60,959 bases of DNA from Nitrospirota bacterium. GTDB lineage: Bacteria > Nitrospirota_A > Leptospirillia > Leptospirillales > Leptospirillaceae. The DNA is taken from the NCBI GenBank assembly GCA_021844645.1, contig JAKBTA010000002.1, positions 1 to 60,959 of the forward strand. Reading direction: 5' to 3'. Both the position numbers and the translations under genes were made by a program. Positions 54,810 to 60,959 of the stretch are shown here, in pieces. Position 1 is the stretch's first letter. Every line of letters begins with the position of its first letter. Below the pieces are notes generated by a model, which ran no database searches, was not told where the DNA came from, and saw nothing but the letters and a program-made list of their open reading frames with translations.

Positions 54810-55135
54810 CGCAATCTCCTTTCCTGGCGGAGTTTAGGAAATCAGACGATGCCGCCAACGCAAGTCCGGCAGGAAAAGGATAGTCCTTTTCCGGGTTCAT
54901 TCCAATTCCGGATGAAGCATCGTGGAGAGCTGTCACTCTCGGTCTCCCGGCATATTGTTTGAGGAGCTCCCTTCGGGAGCTTTGCCGGATGACCGGGGAA
55001 ATGACAAATCAACGATAAGGAGGACGACGATGAAGCGATAAAATAAAGTAACTGCCTCTTTCTGTTTTCTCCATCGGGAGCGACATCATTGAATGAATCG
55101 GTCTTTCAGGCCTTAAAATCCAAAAAGGAGAGAAA
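54810..55135. other. 326-bp divergent region with mini-ORFs and a hairpin
   Basis: No ordinary gene is seen. A perfect hairpin (AGCTCCC-TTC-GGGAGCT) spans 54965-54981, ending in TTT. Two tiny in-frame reading frames follow: ATG 54989 or 55001 ending at 55018, and ATG 55030 encoding only MKR before a stop at 55041. The second has an ideal AAGGAGG six bases upstream at 55017-55023, overlapping the first one's stop. They lie about 100 bp upstream of the glutamate decarboxylase and could be a leader peptide pair. A weak -10 box TAAAAT (55114-55119) also occurs. Confidence 0.35.
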
Positions 55136-56509
55136 ATGCTGACAAGACGACATCATGCGAGTGAATCTGGAGAATTTCTGGCTCCAACATACGGAACCCG
55201 GTTTTTTGCGAATGATCTGGCGGCTTTTCGCATGCCCGGAAATGGGATGACGCCACAAAGCGCCTATCAGATTATTCATGATGAACTGGAACTTGATGGA
55301 AATCCTTCCCTGAACCTGGCCTCATTTGTTACAACCTGGATGGAGCCGGAAGCTCAGAAGCTCATTATGGAAAATCTTCAAAAAAATCTTGTGGATCAAA
55401 GTGAATACCCCCAGACAGGGTTGATCCAGCACAGGGTCATTCACATGCTGGCATCCCTGTTTCATGCACCACAGGATCAGGATGTGACGGGAACATCGAC
55501 GATTGGCTCATCGGAGGCCATTCTTCTCGGGCTCCTAGCCCATAAAAAAAAATGGCAAAACAACCGGAAAAAGAAGGGGCTTCCCTCGGACTCTCCCAAT
55601 CTGGTTGTTGGTGGAGATGTTCATGTTGTCTGGGAAAAGTTCTGTCGATACTTTGATGTGGAGCTCAGGACGGTTCCGCTGACTTCGGACCGTTTTGTAC
55701 TCGATGTTGCCGGGGCACTTTCCCTGGTGGATGAAAACACCATCGCGGTTGGAGCTGTCCTGGGTACAACATTCACCGGTCAGGTGGATCCTGTTGTGGA
55801 GTTAAACGATGCCCTTGAAAAGCTTTTCCGGGATAAGGGCTACTTTGTGCCGATCCATGTGGACGGGGCGAGCGGAGGATTTCTGTTGCCCTTTCTTGAA
55901 CCGGAGCTTGTATGGGACTTCCGTCTGAGCCATGTCAGATCGATTAATGTCTCTGGACATAAATTTGGTCTGGTTTACCCAGGAATAGGATGGCTCCTGT
56001 TTCGGGACAGATCCGATCTGCCGGATGACCTGGTCTTTCGGGTGAACTATCTGGGGGCGGAGGAGGAAACGTACACTCTTAACTTTTCCTCAAATGCGGC
56101 ATTCGTCATTGCCCAGTATTATAATTTGCTCAGACTGGGGAAGAAGGGATACAAACAAATTCTTGAAAACTGCCGTGAAAACGCCCGCTTCTTTGCAGGA
56201 AAGCTTTCAGAGTCTTCTTTTTTTACTCCGATCGATCCATCTCCTTCTCTCCCGATTGTTGCTTTTTCTCTGCGCGCCCCGCATGCGGGAAGGGAAATGG
56301 AGATTTCATCCGAGCTCAGAAAGTTTGGGTGGATTGTTCCGGCCTATACTCTCCCCCCCGATGCACAGGGTCTTTCTGTTCTCAGGGTGGTTGTCAGGGA
56401 ACAGGTGAGCAAAAACATGCTGGAGCACCTGCTGGAACATCTTGATATTTCTTCACAAATTCTGAAGAATCCTTCCCTGTCCGTTAAAGGATCCCCGCTG
56501 GTCTGTTGA
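55136..56509 (+). CDS. gadB: Glutamate decarboxylase
   Basis: The PLP enzyme converts glutamate to GABA, consuming a cytoplasmic proton, a classical acid-resistance reaction. The 457-residue protein is near the family length (466 in Escherichia coli). It has ARFFANDLAAFRMP-like start, NLASFVTTWMEPEAQKLI, GTSTIGSSEAILLGLLAHK and the PLP-lysine motif SINVSGHKFGLVYPG. ATG 55136 follows AAGGAGAG. A Kch-like channel gene is next (69 bp), which fits pH and ion homeostasis. No antiporter (gadC) is in the window. Confidence 0.94.
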   Translation: MLTRRHHASESGEFLAPTYGTRFFANDLAAFRMPGNGMTPQSAYQIIHDELELDGNPSLNLASFVTTWMEPEAQKLIMENLQKNLVDQSEYPQTGLIQHRVIHMLASLFHAPQDQDVTGTSTIGSSEAILLGLLAHKKKWQNNRKKKGLPSDSPNLVVGGDVHVVWEKFCRYFDVELRTVPLTSDRFVLDVAGALSLVDENTIAVGAVLGTTFTGQVDPVVELNDALEKLFRDKGYFVPIHVDGASGGFLLPFLEPELVWDFRLSHVRSINVSGHKFGLVYPGIGWLLFRDRSDLPDDLVFRVNYLGAEEETYTLNFSSNAAFVIAQYYNLLRLGKKGYKQILENCRENARFFAGKLSESSFFTPIDPSPSLPIVAFSLRAPHAGREMEISSELRKFGWIVPAYTLPPDAQGLSVLRVVVREQVSKNMLEHLLEHLDISSQILKNPSLSVKGSPLVC

Positions 56510-56578
56510 GCGGACAGATATTGGGAGCCCAGGAACATTGCAGTGGTGTTTTTGTCCTATTTGGAAGCAGGTTCTTAG

Positions 56579-57841
56579 ATGCTGAAAGATTTTTTAAGTC
56601 AATGGACTTCCAAGTGGAATGAGGCAAGAGGGGTTGTCCGCTTGTTTGTTGCGAAATGGCCCACCGGCACCATGGGGAAATTTCATCCTCAATTCTGGTT
56701 TCCCCATGGTGTTCTTGCCCTGATCCTGGTCCTCCTTGGTGTCAGAAATATCTTGCCGCTTCTTGATCAGATCAGGCTTTTAAGTGAAGGGATTATTCGT
56801 TATGGACCGGTAGAGGACTTCAGCCATCTTCCCGCATTCTTCCAGCACTGGATGGGAAGCGTCAGAAGCCTCATCGGTCTCTTGCAGATTTTAATGGGGA
56901 TCGGGCTTGTTTTTCGTTCCCGATTTGCATGGGCGGCAGGAATTGTTCTTTCTTCTGCCTCTTTTCTGATTTTATTCCGTCAAAATCACGGTCACCTCGT
57001 TTTACCGTCTATGGGAGACCTCGTTTTGTTTGCCGGGCTCCTTGTTTTTCGCCGGCAATTCTACCGCTCAAACGTTGCAACGGGGACGATGTTTTCCCTG
57101 ATCAGCATCATTCTCCTGTTTTCTTATGCAGTCTTTGGGTCATTTTTGCTGGGTATGGGATTTAATCCTCCGATCAAGAATCTTTTGACCTCTTTTTATT
57201 ATGCTGTTGTGACAATGTCTACTGTTGGGTATGGTGATATTGTGCCGGTTACAGACGATGCCCGGATTTTTACCGTTTCAATTATTATTTTGGGGATCAG
57301 CGTTTTTACGGCATCGCTTTCTACGGTCATTCTTCCCCTGATGAATGATCGGGTCCAACATCTTCTGATGGGAGAAAAAAAAGGAATGATCCGAAAAAAC
57401 CATTACATCATGGTCGGAACGAGTGCACTGGCAATGAACACCTATGAGGAACTTGTCCGGAGGGGATTTCCTGTTACATTTATTGTTCCCGCGAGGAGAG
57501 TTGATGCCGAATGGGAGAAAATAGATCAGGTTGAGGGCGATCCCATGGATCCGGAAACACTGAAGAAATCGGGTATCCTCGATGCGTTGGCGGTACTGGC
57601 GCTTCTCGAAGATGACGCTGACAACGCTTTTGTTGTTCTTGCGGCCCGGGAAACAGGGGCTGTTGCTAAAACAGTTGTTTCCGTCAGAGACAGGGAGAAG
57701 CTGGCAAGGGTCAGGCGAGTCCATCCTGATATGATTCTGTCGTCAGATCTCATCGGTGGACAGCTTCTCGCTATGGCTCTTGCAGGAGAATCGGTCGACG
57801 GAAACGAGATCATCCGGAAAATTTTTCAGGATGGAAACTGA
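56579..57841 (+). CDS. kch: Kch-like potassium channel with RCK/TrkA-N domain
   Basis: The 420-residue protein has about six hydrophobic segments with the selectivity filter STVGYGDIVPV near residue 215, then a cytoplasmic Rossmann (RCK) domain (residues about 275-420) with HYIMVGTSALAMNTYEELV. Length and plan match Kch of Escherichia coli (417 residues). It would carry K+ across the inner membrane under control of a bound ligand. Residues about 162-202 (57064-57184) are duplicated in inverted form at the end of the window. It is 69 bp after gadB. Confidence 0.9.
   Translation: MLKDFLSQWTSKWNEARGVVRLFVAKWPTGTMGKFHPQFWFPHGVLALILVLLGVRNILPLLDQIRLLSEGIIRYGPVEDFSHLPAFFQHWMGSVRSLIGLLQILMGIGLVFRSRFAWAAGIVLSSASFLILFRQNHGHLVLPSMGDLVLFAGLLVFRRQFYRSNVATGTMFSLISIILLFSYAVFGSFLLGMGFNPPIKNLLTSFYYAVVTMSTVGYGDIVPVTDDARIFTVSIIILGISVFTASLSTVILPLMNDRVQHLLMGEKKGMIRKNHYIMVGTSALAMNTYEELVRRGFPVTFIVPARRVDAEWEKIDQVEGDPMDPETLKKSGILDALAVLALLEDDADNAFVVLAARETGAVAKTVVSVRDREKLARVRRVHPDMILSSDLIGGQLLAMALAGESVDGNEIIRKIFQDGN
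57064..57184 (+). repeat. Inverted repeat, copy 1 (inside the K+ channel gene)
   Basis: These 121 bases are identical to the reverse complement of 60839-60959. This copy is in its native context: it encodes a membrane stretch of the channel in an intact frame. Base comparison along the full length shows no mismatch; the match ends at 57185/60838, where the two sequences diverge abruptly. Confidence 0.97.
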
Positions 57842-57850
57842 ACTGCTGTT

Positions 57851-57893
57851 CCCCTTCCCCTTGTGAGTCCTCGGGGACGATTGGGGTAAGGGG
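57851..57893. terminator. Hairpin between convergent kch and RND genes
   Basis: CCCCTTCCCC at 57851-57860 pairs with GGGGTAAGGGG at about 57883-57893 with a one-base bulge, and an inner GTCC/GGAC stem lies in the loop. It is 10 bp after the channel stop, between two convergent genes. On the plus strand T-rich sequence follows at some distance, so termination there is plausible rather than certain. Confidence 0.4.
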
Positions 57894-57963
57894 GCGTTTC
57901 CACCTTTTTCTTCCCGTTTTTTCGGTTGTTGTGCCTGAGCTTCTCCGGAGAAGTGGGGATCGT

Positions 57964-60840
57964 TTATGGTGAATCCTCTCTGGTTGAGGAGTGGATCGAC
58001 CGGTTAAACTCTTCATCGTAACGGAACCTGTTGGGAATTTCCTGTCGCAACACCTTGTAGACTACGGGAACAAGGAACAGTGTTGAAATTGTTGCGACGG
58101 CAAGCCCGCCGATAACGGCTCTTCCGAGGGGAGCGTTCTGCTCTCCTCCACTACCGCTTCCGAATGCCATCGGCAACATCCCGAGAATCATTGCTGTTGC
58201 TGTCATGAGGATGGGGCGGAGTCTCGTGGATCCTGCGCTTTGTGCGGCCTCCATTGCCGAGAGGCCCCGCCCCCGCTCGTCATTTGCAAATGTCACGAGC
58301 AGAATGCTGTTGGCAGTGGCGACACCAATGACCATGATGGCGCCCATGGCTGATTCGACATTCAGGGTCGTATGCGTCAGGAAAAGTGCGATGGCGACTC
58401 CAAGAAGTCCCATTGGGATGGAGACGAGGATGATGAACGGATCAAGAAATGACTGGAAGTTCAATACCAGAAGCAGGTAAACCAGAAGAAGTGCCAGGAT
58501 GAGTCCTAATCCAAAATGTGTGAAGGATTCAAGCATTGCTTCACTTTGTCCCCGGTACCGGATCGTTGTGCCTGGAGGAAGGGCAAGCTTTTTGATCTGG
58601 TTCTTGATCGCCATGGTCAGTGATCCCAAGTCCCGATCCTGGGCATTGACCAGAACATCGACGACCCGCTGGACTGTGTAATGGGAGATGGATCCCGGCG
58701 AGACTCCTTCTCTCACATCCGCCAGGTTCGAAAGGTATTGGGTATTCAAAACGGTTCCGGATAAAGGTGTCGTTCCTCTGATGGGAATTGATTTAAGATC
58801 TGAAATCGAGTTGATTTCAGGAATAGGCGTTTGGACCGCCACAAGATAGTTGACCCCGTTTAATGGGTTGACCCAGTAGTTCGGGGCGACCAGAGAGCTT
58901 GAGGCCAGAGAAACCAGGAGGTTTGATGCCACATCGTTTTCTGTCAGTCCCACCTCGAGGGCGTTTGCGCGATGAGTGTGGATGAAGATGGTGGGGTAAT
59001 GCATGACCTGGGGAATGGAGACATCCGCCGCTCCAGGGACTTGTCTGACGATTTGCCTGATTTGTTTTGCAAGATGATAAGAGGACTCGAGATTTCTCCC
59101 TTCAACCTGGATATCGATTGGTGCTGATAATCCAAAGTCCAGAACCTGACTGATAATATCGGCCGGTTTGAACCAGAATGAGAGATCAGGGAACTGTTTT
59201 GCCAATTCAGTCCGTATCTTCTTTTGATAGTTGAAGACTGACCGGTGGTGTCCCTTGAGGGAAATGAGAAAATCTGCATCCATAGGTCCAATACTGTCTG
59301 TTTCATAAAATGCAAGATTGTAGAAGACAGGCAGACCAATGTTGACGTCAACCGATTTCAGCTCAGAAGGCGGAATGATTTTTTTCAGGGCTTCTTCAAC
59401 TTTTGCCGCATATTGTTCTGAAACCTCGACCCTGGTTCCATCGGGTGCCCTCATGTGAAGGGCGAGAAGTCCCGCATCGACATTCGGGAAAAAGTCAAAT
59501 CCAGTTCTTGTCAGCAAGAGAATCCCTCCTCCTGCGAGAAGGAGGGCAATCCCGATGACCATCCCCGGTTTTAGGAGAGCTTTTCCCAGCAAAGAATGAT
59601 ATCGAACTCTCAGGTTTTCAAAAAAATGAAGAAAAATTCCTGAAATACCTGAACGCCTGGTTTCTTTTCCGTATTGAAGGGGAGATCCGGTGTCTGTTGA
59701 ATGTTTTTTGTCGCCCGATTTCTTTTGGTGAATGATCTTTGAAAGGGTGACGACCAGGGTCCTTGAGAGAAAATAGCTCGCCAGCATGGAAAACACGACA
59801 GCAAGAGCGAGAGGAGTGAAGAGGAATCGAGAAACTCCCTGAAGAAGAATAACCGGGAAGAAGACGATAAGGATTGAAAGGGTTCCAACGAATGCCGGGA
59901 GGGCAACCTGATTGGCGCCATCATAGACCGCAAGCAGGGGATCTTCTGTGAGAGACAGGTTTCGTTCGATGTTTTCAATGGCAACGGTGGCATCATCGAC
60001 CAACATTCCAATAGCCAGAGCCAAGCCTCCGAGGGTCATCAGGTTCAGTGATTCTCCGGAGATTTTCAAAAAGAAAAGGGCGGCAAGAATGGATAATGGA
60101 ATAGACAGCAGGATAATAACTGTTGATCTCAGATCTCCGAGGAACAGATAGATCATTAGGGAAACAAGAAGAGTTCCGATCACTCCTTCCATGATGACAT
60201 CGACGAGTGCCTGCTTGACAAAGACGGACTGGTCGAAAAACGGCTTCAGGTGGATTCCCGGCGGAAGAAGGGACTCGATGTGCGGGATCAGCTTCTTGAC
60301 GTCGGAGACGACTGTCAGCGTTGATGCTCCAACATGTTTGAAAATGGTGAGGTAGGTGGATCGCATCCCGTTGACCCTGACGACGTTTTCCTGTGGGGCA
60401 AATCCATCATGGACAATGGCCACATCCTTGAGTCTGACGACCGTTGATCCGATTGCCTTGACCGGCAGATTCCCCAATCCTGCCAGTTTGGACGGGCTTC
60501 CATTGATCTCGATATTGAGTTCCTTGGTGCCAATCCGGGCGGTTCCGGCAGGAACGATGATGTTCGAGCGGGTCAGCGTATTGACGATGTCGTTTGGAGA
60601 AAGGCCATAGCCAAGTAGCTTTTGCGGGTTGATGTCGACCATCACCTGGCGCATTTTGCCACCGAATGGGGCGGGTGTTGAGAGTCCGGGGATTGTAAAC
60701 AGGTAAACTCTGATAAAATTCAGTCCATAGTCATAAAGCTGCTGTTCGGAATAGCGCTTCCCCTGGATTTCAAGCTGTACGATCGGAACATTGGCCGCAT
60801 TATAGCTGATGATGTTGGGGGGCATTGTTCCCGGAGGGAA
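57964..60840 (-). CDS. RND family efflux permease, 5'-truncated by a chimeric junction
   Basis: This 958-residue segment is an RND pump: GDLRSTVIILLSIPLSIL, GGLALAIGMLVDDATVAIENIERNL (the DD pair in TM4), the large second periplasmic loop and AIMVIGVATANSILLVTFAN. Full proteins have about 1020-1060 residues, so roughly the first 100 are missing, including TM1. Reading upstream, the frame runs on to 60897, but those extra 19 residues are antisense channel sequence. The real RND sequence starts at the codon beginning at 60840 (FPPGTMPPNII). It is convergent with kch. Partners (MFP, TolC) would be beyond the window. Confidence 0.9.
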   Translation of the reverse strand, partial: FPPGTMPPNIISYNAANVPIVQLEIQGKRYSEQQLYDYGLNFIRVYLFTIPGLSTPAPFGGKMRQVMVDINPQKLLGYGLSPNDIVNTLTRSNIIVPAGTARIGTKELNIEINGSPSKLAGLGNLPVKAIGSTVVRLKDVAIVHDGFAPQENVVRVNGMRSTYLTIFKHVGASTLTVVSDVKKLIPHIESLLPPGIHLKPFFDQSVFVKQALVDVIMEGVIGTLLVSLMIYLFLGDLRSTVIILLSIPLSILAALFFLKISGESLNLMTLGGLALAIGMLVDDATVAIENIERNLSLTEDPLLAVYDGANQVALPAFVGTLSILIVFFPVILLQGVSRFLFTPLALAVVFSMLASYFLSRTLVVTLSKIIHQKKSGDKKHSTDTGSPLQYGKETRRSGISGIFLHFFENLRVRYHSLLGKALLKPGMVIGIALLLAGGGILLLTRTGFDFFPNVDAGLLALHMRAPDGTRVEVSEQYAAKVEEALKKIIPPSELKSVDVNIGLPVFYNLAFYETDSIGPMDADFLISLKGHHRSVFNYQKKIRTELAKQFPDLSFWFKPADIISQVLDFGLSAPIDIQVEGRNLESSYHLAKQIRQIVRQVPGAADVSIPQVMHYPTIFIHTHRANALEVGLTENDVASNLLVSLASSSLVAPNYWVNPLNGVNYLVAVQTPIPEINSISDLKSIPIRGTTPLSGTVLNTQYLSNLADVREGVSPGSISHYTVQRVVDVLVNAQDRDLGSLTMAIKNQIKKLALPPGTTIRYRGQSEAMLESFTHFGLGLILALLLVYLLLVLNFQSFLDPFIILVSIPMGLLGVAIALFLTHTTLNVESAMGAIMVIGVATANSILLVTFANDERGRGLSAMEAAQSAGSTRLRPILMTATAMILGMLPMAFGSGSGGEQNAPLGRAVIGGLAVATISTLFLVPVVYKVLRQEIPNRFRYDEEFNRSIHSSTREDSP

Positions 60841-60959
60841 GATTCTTGATCGGAGGATTAAATCCCATACCCAGCAAAAATGACCCAAAGACTGCATAAG
60901 AAAACAGGAGAATGATGCTGATCAGGGAAAACATCGTCCCCGTTGCAACGTTTGAGCGG
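60839..60959 (-). repeat. Inverted repeat, copy 2 (window end)
   Basis: These last 121 bases equal the reverse complement of 57064-57184 without a mismatch, and the match runs to the end of the window, so the repeat may be longer. Copy 2 is out of context: it interrupts the 5' part of the RND gene and encodes nothing sensible in that frame. At the junction two T residues could belong to either side. Confidence 0.97.

Noticed and set aside
60841..60897. N-terminal 19 residues of the RND reading frame as part of the protein.
   Set aside because: They are encoded by the antisense of the K+ channel gene and have no RND similarity; the RND part starts at the codon at 60840.
1..60959. CRISPR array, prophage or insertion sequence.
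   Set aside because: No regularly spaced repeats, transposase, integrase or phage structural gene was seen on either strand.

Overview
The window (60,959 bp) reads as chromosomal DNA of a Gram-negative bacterium, probably an acidophilic member of Nitrospirota close to Leptospirillum. This assignment is inference: it rests on overall gene content (heptose epimerase for LPS, TolC/RND efflux, many Cpx/Spy-like and outer-membrane proteins, glutamate decarboxylase next to a K+ channel, trehalose synthesis), on zinc-type ribosomal proteins, and on a visible composition step between an A+T-rich ribosomal block and a more G+C-balanced remainder. No rRNA, tRNA, CRISPR array, transposase or phage gene was seen.

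Layout. (1) 1-8993: the spc/alpha ribosomal operon in canonical order (L5 end, S14, S8, L6, L18, S5, L30, L15, SecY, Adk, Map, IF-1, L36, S13, S11, S4, RpoA, L17). (2) 8994-10830: two small envelope proteins and an RmlD-like reductase that run on from the ribosomal operon. (3) 10811-16961, minus strand: otsB, otsA, a GT4 glycosyltransferase and two MFS exporters. (4) 17096-19921: HldD and a TPR protein with a degenerate M48 peptidase domain. (5) 19918-24387, minus strand: purQ-purL-purF. (6) 25066-26322: a DUF3391/HD-GYP c-di-GMP phosphodiesterase. (7) 26382-33627: an efflux operon headed by a promoter and a perfect 20-bp palindromic TetR-type operator, then a small outer-membrane protein, TetR, TolC, membrane fusion protein and RND pump. 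(8) 33720-41856: a Pro-rich secreted protein, a divergent LysR regulator, and a second export operon (TolC, a paralogue of the small outer-membrane protein, a membrane-anchored protein, ABC ATPase, ABC-2 permease), followed by a flavin reductase with a probable leaderless mRNA and a dCache protein. (9) 41863-49476: mostly uncharacterised families (an active-site-less 3-hydroxyacyl-CoA dehydrogenase relative, DUF1848, DUF5069, Slp-like lipoprotein, methyltransferase, DUF2252, GalE, an orphan). (10) 49630-54809: TPR/LysM lipoprotein, sugar aminotransferase, BioD, D-lactate-type dehydrogenase. (11) 55136-60959: glutamate decarboxylase, Kch-like K+ channel and a 5'-truncated RND pump.

Two observations stand out. 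First, a TolC plus small outer-membrane protein pair occurs twice within 11 kb, once linked to an RND pump under TetR and once to an ABC-2 exporter next to LysR. This looks like one outer-membrane module serving two different inner-membrane engines, and the small protein family is one I do not recognise. Second, the last 121 bp of the window are a perfect inverted copy of an internal piece of the K+ channel gene, fused to the 5' end of the truncated RND gene. That is most simply a chimeric sequence end, but a real inverted duplication is possible.
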